Positions 1 to 7,685 of a stretch of 64,000 nt of DNA are shown in pieces. The first letter of the stretch is position 1. Every line of letters starts with the position of its first letter. The translations under genes and the position numbers were made by a program. The notes under the pieces were generated by a model. That model saw only the letters and a program-made list of their open reading frames with translations, made no database searches and was not told the DNA's origin. This DNA comes from Actinokineospora fastidiosa (GTDB taxonomy: Bacteria > Actinomycetota > Actinomycetes > Mycobacteriales > Pseudonocardiaceae): the NCBI RefSeq assembly GCF_014648415.1, contig NZ_BMRB01000001.1, positions 744,001 through 808,000 on the forward strand. The letters are read 5' to 3'.

Positions 1-135
1 GCACGCGGATTCCTGATCCCGCCTGAGTGATCCGGTCACCTCCGGGACTTCCCGCGGTGGTCCGCTGCTCGGGTGCGGCGCGCGGGCTTGGGAGTCCGCA
101 GGCGCTTGGCAGCTGCGGCATGGCACGATGACCCG

Positions 136-615
136 GTGACCAGCGCACACGGAAACGGACAACGCGACGGCTTGCCCCCGGTGCCGTCCATCCCACTGGC
201 CGACGACCGCACCATCGCCGCCGCCGACCCGTCGATCGGGAACCTGGTCAAGGACGCGACCACCCACCTGTCGACCCTGGTGCGGGCCGAGGTGGAGCTG
301 GCCAAGACCGAGGTCGCCCGGGAGGTCAAGAAGGGCATCAAGGGCAGCGTCTTCGCGATCCTCGCCCTGGTCATCCTCCTCTACAGCTCGTTCTTCCTGT
401 TCTTCGCGCTGGCCGAGCTGCTGGCCGACATCGGGCTGTGGCGCTCGGCGGCGTTCGGGATCGTGTTCTTCCTGATGCTGCTGATGGCGGGCTTCTTCGC
501 CTTCATCGGCTACCGCAAGTTCCGCACCGTCCGCGCCCCGAAGCGCACCATCGACTCGGTCAAGGAGACCGCGGCGACCCTGCGCCAGCGCGGCTCCGAC
601 GAGCCCAGGGACTGA
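136..615 (+). CDS. Actinobacterial holin-X-like two-TM membrane protein
   Basis: The 159-residue product has a charged N-terminus, a helical stretch at about 40-68 and two hydrophobic segments at about 71-95 and 104-125, followed by a basic tail. This is the layout of the Phage_holin_3_6 / holin-superfamily III proteins that actinobacteria encode in the chromosome; despite the name there is no phage context here. It sits where M. tuberculosis has Rv3669, directly before the EphE-type gene, so a shared envelope role is likely (inference). I chose GTG at 136 because a CACGAT hexamer ends six bases before it, matching the leaderless pattern of this window. An in-frame GTG at 73 is possible but unsupported. 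Bases 1-135 show no other gene. Confidence 0.8.
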   Translation: MTSAHGNGQRDGLPPVPSIPLADDRTIAAADPSIGNLVKDATTHLSTLVRAEVELAKTEVAREVKKGIKGSVFAILALVILLYSSFFLFFALAELLADIGLWRSAAFGIVFFLMLLMAGFFAFIGYRKFRTVRAPKRTIDSVKETAATLRQRGSDEPRD

Positions 616-620
616 AGGCG

Positions 621-1556
621 CTGAGGCGCGCCCCGGACCCCGCCGCGGTCCGCATCGACGGGCCGTGGACGCACCGCGACGTCTACGCCAACGGCATCCG
701 GCTGCACACCGCGGAGGCGGGCGACGGCCCGCTGGTCGTCCTGCTGCACGGGTTCGCCGGGTTCTGGTGGACCTGGCGCCACCAGCTGACCGCGCTCGGC
801 GACGCCGGCTTCCGCGCCGTCGCCGTCGACCTGCGCGGCTACGGCGACTCCGACAAGCCCCCGCGCGGCTACGACGCCTGGACCCTCTCCGGTGACGTCG
901 CGGGCCTGATCAGGGCGCTCGGCGCGCCCCGGGCGCACCTCGTCGGACACGGCTGGGGCGGCCTGCTCGCCTGGTCGGCCGCCGCGCTGCACCCGCGCCT
1001 GGTGGACTCGGTGAGCACCGTGTCCGCCCCCCACCCGATCGCCCTGCGCGACGAGGCCAGGCGGACCGTGCTCCGGCGACGGCCGCGCAACCAGGCACGC
1101 GCGCTGAGCCCGATGCTGCGCTCGCAGCTGCCCATCGCCCCCGAGCGCTGGCTTGTCCGCGAGGACACGCTTCCCCGGCTGTTCGGCCTGTGGTCGGGGC
1201 GGCGGTGGCGCGAGTCGCCGGACTTCGCCGACGCCGTCGCCCGGTACCAGGAGGCGATGCTGATCCCGGGCGTCGCGCACTGCGCGCTGGAGTACTACCG
1301 GTGGGCGGTGCGGTCCCAGTTCCGCAGCGAGGGCAGGCGCTACACCGAGGCGATGCAGCGCCGCATCCGCACGCCCGTCCTGCAGCTCTACGGCGCGGAC
1401 GACCCCTGCGTGCTGCCGTACACGCGCACGGCGTCAGCGCCCTGGCTCAAGGGGCCTGCCGAGCACCTCGAACTGCCCGGGGTGGGCAACCTGCCCCCGG
1501 AGGAGGACCCGGCCGGGACCAGCGCGGCGATCACGGCGTTCCTCAAGTCGCACTAG
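621..1556 (+). CDS. ephE: EphE-type alpha/beta hydrolase, catalytic residues missing
   Basis: An alpha/beta-hydrolase fold of about 311 residues, in the position of M. tuberculosis ephE (Rv3670). Family members keep an Asp or Ser nucleophile in G-H-D-W-G or G-x-S-x-G and a His in a GHFPHEE-type motif. Here the elbow reads GHGWGG, with Gly at about 111, and the C-terminal motif reads GNLPPEE, with Asn at about 290. Both catalytic positions are lost, although the fold (LLHGF, DLRGYGDSD, YGADDP) is intact, so it may be a non-catalytic hydrolase. The start is odd: no ATG, GTG or TTG lies in frame between GTG 438, which would overlap the upstream gene by 178 bases, and the conserved region. CTG at 621, nine bases after AGGGA, is the best candidate. 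Its stop shares CTAG with marP. Confidence 0.75.
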   Translation: MRRAPDPAAVRIDGPWTHRDVYANGIRLHTAEAGDGPLVVLLHGFAGFWWTWRHQLTALGDAGFRAVAVDLRGYGDSDKPPRGYDAWTLSGDVAGLIRALGAPRAHLVGHGWGGLLAWSAAALHPRLVDSVSTVSAPHPIALRDEARRTVLRRRPRNQARALSPMLRSQLPIAPERWLVREDTLPRLFGLWSGRRWRESPDFADAVARYQEAMLIPGVAHCALEYYRWAVRSQFRSEGRRYTEAMQRRIRTPVLQLYGADDPCVLPYTRTASAPWLKGPAEHLELPGVGNLPPEEDPAGTSAAITAFLKSH

Positions 1557-2740
1557 CCCGCGCAGCGGCCCGTCGACACCGGCTCGGTCAGCCGGGGCGC
1601 GGCGTCGACCTCGTCGCGCACCTCCGCCCCGGTCAGCGCGAAGCCGGTCTCCGAGTCGTCCACGGCCGCGCCGAAGATCACGCCGAGCACGTCGCCGTTG
1701 GTGTCGACCAGCGGGCCGCCGGAGTTCCCGCTGAGCACCTTCGCGCGCAGCGTGTAGACGTCGCGGTCGACCGGGTTCGGTGAGTCGTAGATGTCCGGGC
1801 CGCGCAGCGGAATGCGGTCGCGCACGCGCGCGGCCTCCGCGGTGTACGGGCCGTCGAGCGGGTAGCCGAGCACGATGCCGTCCTGGCCGCTCTCGACCTC
1901 GTAGTCGGCGAACCCCAGCGGGTCGGCCGCCAGGCTCGGCACGCGCAGGACCGCCACGTCGGTGCGCGGGTCGTAGAGCACGACCTCGGCGCGCAGGGTC
2001 CGGTCGCCGGACTCGACGCTGACCTCCTCAGCGCCCGCGACGACGTGCGCGTTGGTCATGACGCGCTGCGGGGCGATGACGAACCCGCTGCCCTCCAGCG
2101 CCCGCTCGCAGGCCGTGGCCCGGGCGTTGATCTTGAGCACGCTCGGCCGCACGCGCTGCACGACCGCGCTGGCCTGCAGCGCCGGGTCCGGCGGGGCGAC
2201 CTCGCGGTTGGGCGTGCGGTTGAACGGGTCGACCGCGGCCGGGAAGCCGGAGACGTCCAGCAGCTCGCGCAGCTCGTCCGGCAGGCCCCGCGCCGCCTGC
2301 GGCATGACGTCGTCGACGCCGCCGAGCACCACCGAGTTGTTGATCGCCGATGCCAGCCCAGGCAGCCCGCCGACCGTGGTCAGCGGCAGCGCGATCAGCC
2401 ACGACACCAGGAACACGACCGCGCCCTGCACGACCGCGCCCAGCACGCTGTCCACCCCGGCCAGCTTCGGCGACGAGATGCGCTGGCGCAGCGTCCGCCC
2501 CGCCCACACGCCCAGGGTCTCGCCCAGGGCGACCAGCAGGACGAAGATCGCCACCGCGAACGCCACCCGGGTCGGGGTCGCCGAGATGCCCGCGACGACC
2601 AGCGGCGCGACCTTGATCCCGACGATGGCGCCCACCAGGACGCCGAGGAACGCGGGCAGCGCGGTGACCACGCCCTGCCGGGCGCCGGACACCGCGGCGA
2701 GCACGGCCAGCGCGACCACCAGAACGTCGACCCAGTTCAC
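1553..2740 (-). CDS. marP: MarP-type membrane-anchored serine protease
   Basis: A 395-residue protein with about four N-terminal membrane helices (residues 1-120), a linker and a periplasmic chymotrypsin-like domain. The triad is visible: His232 (TNAHVV), Asp261 (RTDVAVL) and Ser340 (SGNSGGPL). Cys211 and Cys393 match the two cysteines that form the redox-sensitive disulfide of M. tuberculosis MarP (Rv3671c), which is required for acid and oxidative stress resistance through cell-wall hydrolase processing. It is the last gene of the nth-thioredoxin-NUDIX-marP operon. GTG at 2740 is the start because it forms a GTGA overlap with the NUDIX stop and begins just before the first helix. Its stop overlaps that of ephE in CTAG. 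Confidence 0.93.
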   Translation of the reverse strand: MNWVDVLVVALAVLAAVSGARQGVVTALPAFLGVLVGAIVGIKVAPLVVAGISATPTRVAFAVAIFVLLVALGETLGVWAGRTLRQRISSPKLAGVDSVLGAVVQGAVVFLVSWLIALPLTTVGGLPGLASAINNSVVLGGVDDVMPQAARGLPDELRELLDVSGFPAAVDPFNRTPNREVAPPDPALQASAVVQRVRPSVLKINARATACERALEGSGFVIAPQRVMTNAHVVAGAEEVSVESGDRTLRAEVVLYDPRTDVAVLRVPSLAADPLGFADYEVESGQDGIVLGYPLDGPYTAEAARVRDRIPLRGPDIYDSPNPVDRDVYTLRAKVLSGNSGGPLVDTNGDVLGVIFGAAVDDSETGFALTGAEVRDEVDAAPRLTEPVSTGRCAG

Positions 2741-3432
2741 GCGCTGACCTCCGGACCCCGTGAGCGGACGGAGCGCCACGCTACGTCAAGATCGCGCACA
2801 TCGCGCGCGTCCCACTCCCGGTGCCAGCCGCCCGCGGCCAGGACCATGGTCAGCAGACCGGCGGTGAAGCCCCAGACCAGCATGTCCGGGGCGGCGAACG
2901 CCGGGCCGACGTACCCGGACGGGTGCCTGACCCGGAACCGGTTCGCCGGGTCGGCCAGGTGCGCGATCGGGACCCGGGCCACGGCCTGGGTCTCCCGCTC
3001 CGACACCGCCCACACCCGGCTGGGCTTCTCCCAGTGCGCGACCACCGGGGTGACGTCGAAGGCCGAGACCGGGATGTGCAGGGCGGGCAGCAGCGCCACC
3101 GGCCGCACCCCGGCCGGGTCGACGCCGGTCTCCTCGACGGCCTCGCGCAGCGCGGTCGCCACCGGCCCGTCGTCCTCGGGCTCGGCCTTGCCGCCGGGGA
3201 AGCTGACCTGGTTGGCGTGGGCGTCGCCGGACGCGGCCCGCAGTTGCAGCAGCACGTCGGGCCCGTGGTGCTCGTCCTCGCCGAGCAGGATCAGCACGGC
3301 CGCCTCGCGCGCGCCCTCGCCGATCGCGGCGAAGCGGGTGAACAGGCCGACGTCGATGTCCCCGGTCGAGGCGACCAGCGTCCGCAGCCAGCCGGGCACG
3401 GTGTCGGGGTCGACCAGCGGGCCGTGGCTCAT
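2737..3432 (-). CDS. NUDIX hydrolase, CoA-pyrophosphatase type
   Basis: A 231-residue NUDIX protein, the counterpart of Rv3672c. The segment SFPGG followed by ALREAVEETGV is the NUDIX box. The spacing between GG and RE (14 residues) is that of the YeaB/NudL CoA-pyrophosphatase subgroup, and a VLLQLRA...VSFPGG stretch corresponds to the upstream part of the CoA signature. The likely reaction is hydrolysis of CoA or acyl-CoA to phosphopantetheine and 3',5'-ADP in the cytosol. It overlaps the thioredoxin-like gene upstream (ATGA) and marP downstream (GTGA), implying translational coupling. Substrate choice is inferred from the family. Confidence 0.9.
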   Translation of the reverse strand: MSHGPLVDPDTVPGWLRTLVASTGDIDVGLFTRFAAIGEGAREAAVLILLGEDEHHGPDVLLQLRAASGDAHANQVSFPGGKAEPEDDGPVATALREAVEETGVDPAGVRPVALLPALHIPVSAFDVTPVVAHWEKPSRVWAVSERETQAVARVPIAHLADPANRFRVRHPSGYVGPAFAAPDMLVWGFTAGLLTMVLAAGGWHREWDARDVRDLDVAWRSVRSRGPEVSA

Positions 3433-4022
3433 CCCAGCCCCCCGTCGACCGCCGCCCGGATCTCCTCGACGGACTCGAACACCCTGGGGTCGCTGATCAG
3501 CGTGATCGTGCCGTCGGCCCGCACCAGGTAGGACGCGGGCAGGCCGACGGGCAGCCGCAGCGCCCGGGCGACCGCGCCGTCGCCGTCGTGCAGGGTCGGC
3601 AGCTTCACCCCGACGCCGCCGAGGAAGACCAGCGCGTCGCCCTGCGGGCTCTGCACGGCGAGCGTGACCACGTCGACGGCGTCCGCGCCCGCGGCGTACT
3701 CAGCCAGCAGTGGCAGCTCGGCCCGGCAGGGCTCGCACCAGGTCGCCCAGACGTTGAGCAGCAGGTCGCGCCCGCCCAGCGCGGCGGCGGCGTCCACCGG
3801 CTCGCCGGTGCCCAGGCAGGTCGCGGTGACACCGCGCAGCGCTTCCGGCCCCGGCGTGCCGGTCGCGCAGTCGGCCAGCGCGGCCGCCGCTCGCGCGTCC
3901 GCGACGTCCGGGCCGGGCCGCGCGGTGCGGGTGGCGGGCCCGTCGTCCCTGGGCCACAGCGCGATGGCCGCGGCGACCACGAGGACCACCGCGACCACGA
4001 CCCACCGCACGCGGGGGATCAC
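3429..4022 (-). CDS. Membrane-anchored thioredoxin-like protein (TlpA/ResA type)
   Basis: A 197-residue protein with an N-terminal hydrophobic anchor (residues 6-23) and an exported thioredoxin fold. The redox motif WATWCEPC has cysteines at 96 and 99. A cis-Pro region (GLPASYLV) and a beta-strand VRADGTI follow. Two further cysteines (52 and 69) lie between anchor and fold. It matches Rv3673c in family and position and probably reduces or exchanges disulfides outside the membrane; marP in the same operon carries a conserved cysteine pair, which is a plausible target (inference). GTG at 4022 was chosen for its GTGA overlap with nth and because it places the anchor at the N-terminus. Confidence 0.88.
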   Translation of the reverse strand: MIPRVRWVVVAVVLVVAAAIALWPRDDGPATRTARPGPDVADARAAAALADCATGTPGPEALRGVTATCLGTGEPVDAAAALGGRDLLLNVWATWCEPCRAELPLLAEYAAGADAVDVVTLAVQSPQGDALVFLGGVGVKLPTLHDGDGAVARALRLPVGLPASYLVRADGTITLISDPRVFESVEEIRAAVDGGLG

Positions 4023-4807
4023 CCGGTCGACCGGCCCGGCCGGTAGCCCTGGCGCACCCGCTCGGCGAGCTCCAGCAGGTGCTCGGCCTCCTCGCCCTTC
4101 ACCAGCTTGGCGGCCGCCTCGTACTCGGTGGGGCCCGTGCCGTAGGAGGGGCAGTCCTTGGCCAGGAAGCAGGCCCCGCACGCGGGCTTCTTGGCGTGGC
4201 AGACCCGCCTACCGTGGAAGATCACGTAGTGCGACAGCATCGTCCAGTCCTTGCGCGGGACGAGTGCGCCGATCGCGTGCTCGACCTTGACCGGGTCCTC
4301 CAGGTCGGTCCACTGGAAGCGGCGGACGAGCCTGCCGAAGTGTGTGTCGACGGTGATCCCGGGTACCCCGAAGGCGTTGCCGAGGATGACGTTGGCGGTC
4401 TTGCGACCGATTCCCGGCAGCGTGACCAGGTCGTCGAGGTTGGCGGGCAGCTCGCCGTCGAAGCGCTCGACCAGCTCGGCGCCCAAGCCCATCAGCGACG
4501 CGGCCTTGTTGCGGTAGAAGCCGGTGGAGCGGATCAGCTCCTCCAGCTCGGCGCGGTCGGCGGCGGCGTAGTCGGCGGCGGTCTTGTACTTGGCGAACAG
4601 GGCGGGGGTGGTCAGGTTGACCCGGACGTCGGTCGACTGCGCGGACAGGATCGTGGCGACGGCCAGCTCCAGCGGGGTGGTGAAGTCCAGCTCGCAGTGG
4701 GCGTCGGGGTAGCCCTCCGCTAACGCCCTGGTCATCCGGCGAACACGCCGGGTGAGCGCGAGACTGGGTTCGGCATCCAGGGGCGGGCGTCGGGTGGTCG
4801 CGGGCAC
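4019..4807 (-). CDS. nth: Endonuclease III
   Basis: A 262-residue HhH-GPD DNA glycosylase/AP lyase of base excision repair. The helix-hairpin-helix [11 protein letters not shown] contains the catalytic Lys136, and Asp154 lies in TVDTHFGRL. The [4Fe-4S] ligands follow the C-x6-C-x2-C-x5-C pattern (Cys203, 210, 213, 219). It removes oxidised pyrimidines and cleaves at abasic sites. It heads the nth-thioredoxin-NUDIX-marP operon. The GTG start lies six bases after TAGGCT, so its mRNA is probably leaderless. Confidence 0.95.
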   Translation of the reverse strand: MPATTRRPPLDAEPSLALTRRVRRMTRALAEGYPDAHCELDFTTPLELAVATILSAQSTDVRVNLTTPALFAKYKTAADYAAADRAELEELIRSTGFYRNKAASLMGLGAELVERFDGELPANLDDLVTLPGIGRKTANVILGNAFGVPGITVDTHFGRLVRRFQWTDLEDPVKVEHAIGALVPRKDWTMLSHYVIFHGRRVCHAKKPACGACFLAKDCPSYGTGPTEYEAAAKLVKGEEAEHLLELAERVRQGYRPGRSTG

Positions 4808-4813
4808 GTCGCT

Positions 4814-4819
4814 AGCCTA
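4814..4819 (-). promoter_or_regulatory. -10 hexamer of the nth-marP operon (leaderless)
   Basis: TAGGCT on the minus strand ends six bases before the nth GTG at 4807, which puts the transcription start at the start codon. No convincing -35 is needed for this class in actinobacteria. Confidence 0.6.
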
Positions 4820-4923
4820 CGGCCCGACGAACAACCCGAGATGTGCCCCGGACGTCCTAGCAAAGCGAGTCCATCGGAAAGTCGGACCGGGCGGGTCCGG
4901 CTGGGAGCGAGGATCTACGACAC

Positions 4924-5172
4924 ATGGCTGTCTGGTTCGTGTTCGCGGTGCCGCTGGTGATCATGTTCTTCGCGCTCTTCATGGAGCGGGTGGAGACCCG
5001 CATCCGGCACGCGGCGGTGCAGGAGACCGACGTCGAGGAGTTCCTCGAGCAGGCCAGGCCGGACGAGGTGCGGGCGCTCTACGGCCACGGCATCGGCCGT
5101 GCGCTGGAGCTTTTCCGGCTGCGCAGGCTGGGCGGACGCGCCGCCAAGCTGCGTGGTCGCAAGGGGGCCTGA
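4924..5172 (+). CDS. Small single-pass membrane protein (Rv3675-like)
   Basis: An 82-residue protein with one N-terminal membrane helix (residues 2-19), then an acidic stretch with VETRIRHAAVQETDVEEF and a basic C-terminus. It occupies the position of Rv3675 between nth and crp. No enzymatic motif is visible and the function is unknown. A purine-rich GCGAGGA lies about ten bases before ATG 4924. Confidence 0.8.
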   Translation: MAVWFVFAVPLVIMFFALFMERVETRIRHAAVQETDVEEFLEQARPDEVRALYGHGIGRALELFRLRRLGGRAAKLRGRKGA

Positions 5173-5262
5173 CTAGGCGTTATTGTTCTCCGGCTGGGCT
5201 TGGTTGAAGGATCCATAACCGACCTTGACGGCGCGCCGTGATGGCGTTAACGGGTCAGGCCC

Positions 5263-5268
5263 TACACT
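5263..5268 (+). promoter_or_regulatory. -10 hexamer of crp
   Basis: TACACT lies 58 bases before the crp GTG, predicting a start near 5275 and a leader of about 52 bases that includes the GGAGG ribosome-binding site at 5316-5320. A TTGACG at 5225 is too far upstream to be its -35. Confidence 0.5.
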
Positions 5269-5326
5269 GAATGCGGTGATCGGCCGCACAGCGTCTGTGT
5301 GCGCCGGGTGGAAACGGAGGACCGAG

Positions 5327-6001
5327 GTGGATGAGACCCTTGCCCGCGCGGGCATTTTCCAAGGGGTCGAGCCGGCCGCGGCGGAGGCGCTCGCGCAGAC
5401 GCTCGAGTCGGTGGAGTTCCCGCGGGGGCACGTGATCTTCGCCGAGGGTGAGCCGGGTGACCGGCTCTACATCATCCAGTCGGGCAAGGTGAAGCTCGGC
5501 CGCAAGTCGCCGGACGGCCGGGAGAACCTGCTGGGGATCTTCGGACCGTCGGACATGTTCGGCGAGCTCTCGATCTTCGACCCCGGGCCGCGCACGTCCA
5601 CCGCCACCACGGTCACCGAGGTCCGCGCGGTCACCATGGACCGGCCCGCGCTGCGGCAGTGGATCAACAACCGGCCGGAGATCGCCGAGCAGCTGCTGCG
5701 GGTCATCGCGCGCAGGCTGCGCCGGACCAACGGCATGCTGGCCGACCTGATCTTCACCGACGTCCCCGGCCGGGTGGCCAAGGCGCTGCTGCAGCTCGCG
5801 CAGCGCTTCGGCAGCCAGGAGGCCGGGCTGCTGCGGGTGACCCACGACCTCACCCAGGAGGAGATCGCCCAGTACGTCGGCGCCTCCCGGGAGACCGTCA
5901 ACAAGGCCCTCGCCGACTTCGCCCACCGCGGCTGGCTGCGCCTTGAGGGCAAGAGCGTGCTGATCCTGGACCCGGAGCGGCTGGCCCGCCGGGCCCGCTA
6001 G
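5327..6001 (+). CDS. crp: cAMP receptor protein (CRP/FNR family regulator)
   Basis: 224 residues, the length of M. tuberculosis CRP (Rv3676). The N-terminal cyclic-nucleotide domain carries the phosphate-binding cassette [13 protein letters not shown], with Glu80, Arg89 and Thr90 at the cAMP-contacting positions. The dimerisation helix spans about 110-140. The C-terminal winged helix contains [20 protein letters not shown] (about 176-195), where Arg188 and Glu189 fall in the recognition helix that reads TGTGA half-sites. GTG 5327 is preceded by GGAGG six bases upstream, so an earlier in-frame GTG at 5225 is rejected. A perfect TGTGA-N6-TCACA site occurs in this same window at 47971. Confidence 0.96.
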   Translation: MDETLARAGIFQGVEPAAAEALAQTLESVEFPRGHVIFAEGEPGDRLYIIQSGKVKLGRKSPDGRENLLGIFGPSDMFGELSIFDPGPRTSTATTVTEVRAVTMDRPALRQWINNRPEIAEQLLRVIARRLRRTNGMLADLIFTDVPGRVAKALLQLAQRFGSQEAGLLRVTHDLTQEEIAQYVGASRETVNKALADFAHRGWLRLEGKSVLILDPERLARRAR

Positions 6002-6017
6002 CCGGACGCAGAGCAAA

Positions 6018-6061
6018 CGAAAGGCCGGGCGCCGCCCCCGACGCGGCGCACCGGCCTTTCG
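6018..6061 (+). terminator. Terminator hairpin after crp
   Basis: An 11-bp stem (CGAAAGGCCGG at 6018-6028 with CCGGCCTTTCG at 6051-6061) encloses a second GC-rich complementary stretch. There is only a weak T tract, as is common in high-GC genomes. Confidence 0.75.
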
Positions 6062-6370
6062 CCTGCGTGAACCATCCCCCGACGATCCACGCTCCCCGCC
6101 CTCCGGCCGCAGGCCCCGACCCGTTCGCCGGAGGGAGTCTCTTCAGTTGCGTTGGGCCACTCGCGGGTGACACGGAAACCATCGCACGGCACCCCACCTG
6201 CTTAACAAGCCCATTCACCCTCAAGGACTCGCTTCCCCAGGGTTCGTTGCGCGGGTTCACCGCGATTGCCGCATTCCGTTATCCGATCGAGACATACCAC
6301 CGCGGCCGGTGGTTGAAACCACCCCGGTAATTACTGGTACGGACGTACCAGTCCCGGCATACTGGTACGC
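6062..6370. other. Gene-free stretch before the MFS gene
   Basis: About 309 bases between the crp terminator and the MFS start hold no convincing coding sequence. The only structure I see is at the right end: an inverted repeat GGTGGTT-GA-AACCACC (6308-6323), then the ACTGGTAC operator array. The rest appears unstructured. Confidence 0.6.
6333..6368. promoter_or_regulatory. Operator: three ACTGGTAC half-sites
   Basis: ACTGGTAC (6333-6340) and GTACCAGT (6345-6352) form a perfect inverted repeat with a four-base spacer. A third copy, ACTGGTAC, sits at 6361-6368, two bases before the MFS ATG, overlapping a CATACT that would be the -10 of a leaderless transcript. This is the geometry expected for a TetR- or MarR-type repressor; no such regulator gene is adjacent. 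Confidence 0.7.
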
Positions 6371-7603
6371 ATGTCCCACTCCGCCGGTCTGGCCGACTAC
6401 CGCGCTGCGCTCACCACCCCGGGCGCGCGCGGTCCGGTGCTGGCCTCCCTCGTGGGCAGGCTGCCGATCGCCATGGTGGGCCTGTCCCTGCTGCTGTACG
6501 TCCAGGACTCGACCGGGTCGTTCGCCACCGCGGGCATGGTCTCGGCGGGCACGCTCGTCGGCGTCGCCATCGGGTCCGTCGCCCAGGGCAGGCTGATGGA
6601 CCGCGTCGGGCCGTCGCGCCCGCTGCTCGGCACGGTCGGGCTGTTCGCCCTGTTCGTGACGCTGGGCATCACCGCCGTCGAGCAGGCGGCGGCGACCTGG
6701 CTGCTGGTGGTGCTGGGCTTCGCCATCGGGTCGACCGAGCCGATGATCGGCTCCGCGTCGCGGGCGATGTGGACCCGGCTGGTCCCGCCCGGCCCGGTGC
6801 GCACGGCGGCGTACTCCTATGAGGCGATCAGCATGGAGGTCTTCTTCATCGTCGGCCCGGCGCTGTCCGGCGTGCTGGTGGCCGCGCCGTGGGCGGGCAC
6901 CGGCGTGGTCCTCGGGGCGGCGTTCATGATCCTGGGCGGGGTGGCCTTCGCGCTCATGCCGACGATCCGGTCGTACCGTCCCCCGGTGCGGGCAGGCGGC
7001 GGCAGCCTGCTCGGCCCGCTGGCGTCGCCGGGGATGAAGACCGTGGCGCTCGCCGCGGCCGGGTTCGGCGTCACCATCGGGTTCGTCGAGGTCGCGGTGC
7101 CCGCGGCGGCGACGCAGGCGGGCAGCCCGCCCATGGGCGGGGTGCTGCTGGGCGTCTGGTCGGTGAGCTCGGTGCTGTTCGGCGTGTACTACGGGACGCG
7201 GCCATGGCCCCGCCCGCTGCACCTGCGGATACCGGTGCTGCTGGCCGGGTTCGCCCTGCTCCTGACGCTGCTGGCCATCCCGACGTCGCTGGTCTGGCTG
7301 GCGATCGCGCTGCTGGTCGCGGGCACGCTGGTCACGCCGCAGGCGACCGCGCACTCGGCGGCGCTGGAGCAGGTGGCCCCGCCGGGGACCATCACCGAGG
7401 CGTTCGGCTGGGTCATCACGGCGGTCACGCTGGGCCTGGCCCTCGGCCAGTCGGTCAGCGGCCAGCTGGTGGAGCACGTCGGCGTGTGGTCGGCGTACCT
7501 GGCGGCGGCGGGCGCGGGCCTGCTGATCGCGTTCGCGGTGTACCTGCGTCGGCACACGGTCCTCGCCGGTGTCCCCACCCAGCCGGTGCCCGCCCTCGTC
7601 TAG
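6371..7603 (+). CDS. MFS transporter
   Basis: A 410-residue major-facilitator protein with about twelve hydrophobic segments. The loop after TM2 reads GRLMDRVGPSRPLL, the family's G-x3-D-R-x-G motif. Substrate is unknown; an efflux role is plausible because three copies of a repressor-like operator cover its promoter. A second, similar MFS gene lies at 27019. It is absent from the corresponding stretch of the mycobacterial gene order, so it looks inserted together with the clamp paralogue that follows. Confidence 0.88.
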   Translation: MSHSAGLADYRAALTTPGARGPVLASLVGRLPIAMVGLSLLLYVQDSTGSFATAGMVSAGTLVGVAIGSVAQGRLMDRVGPSRPLLGTVGLFALFVTLGITAVEQAAATWLLVVLGFAIGSTEPMIGSASRAMWTRLVPPGPVRTAAYSYEAISMEVFFIVGPALSGVLVAAPWAGTGVVLGAAFMILGGVAFALMPTIRSYRPPVRAGGGSLLGPLASPGMKTVALAAAGFGVTIGFVEVAVPAAATQAGSPPMGGVLLGVWSVSSVLFGVYYGTRPWPRPLHLRIPVLLAGFALLLTLLAIPTSLVWLAIALLVAGTLVTPQATAHSAALEQVAPPGTITEAFGWVITAVTLGLALGQSVSGQLVEHVGVWSAYLAAAGAGLLIAFAVYLRRHTVLAGVPTQPVPALV

Positions 7604-7606
7604 GGC

Positions 7607-7646
7607 TTGTCCACAGAATGTGGATAACTCCCAGACCTGTGGATAA
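7607..7646. promoter_or_regulatory. Three DnaA boxes upstream of the clamp paralogue
   Basis: TTGTCCACA (7607-7615), TGTGGATAA (7619-7627, the complement of TTATCCACA) and TGTGGATAA (7638-7646) match the actinobacterial DnaA-box consensus TT(G/A)TCCACA. The first two face each other across three bases; the third follows after ten. They lie 28-67 bases upstream of the -10 hexamer of the next gene, where DnaA could act as a regulator. This is not oriC: there is no dnaA, rpmH or recF nearby. Confidence 0.8.
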
Positions 7647-7673
7647 CTTTCTCGGGCTGTCGGCGGCCGGGGC

Positions 7674-7679
7674 TAATTT
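7674..7679 (+). promoter_or_regulatory. -10 hexamer of the clamp paralogue (leaderless)
   Basis: TAATTT ends six bases before ATG 7686, so transcription probably begins at the start codon. Confidence 0.6.
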
Positions 7680-7685
7680 CGTGGC

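Noticed and set aside
136..615. Prophage remnant suggested by the holin family
   Set aside because: The family is chromosomal in actinobacteria and there are no other phage genes.
7607..7646. Chromosomal or plasmid origin
   Set aside because: Only three boxes, no AT-rich unwinding element, and no dnaA, parAB, gidB or rpmH nearby.
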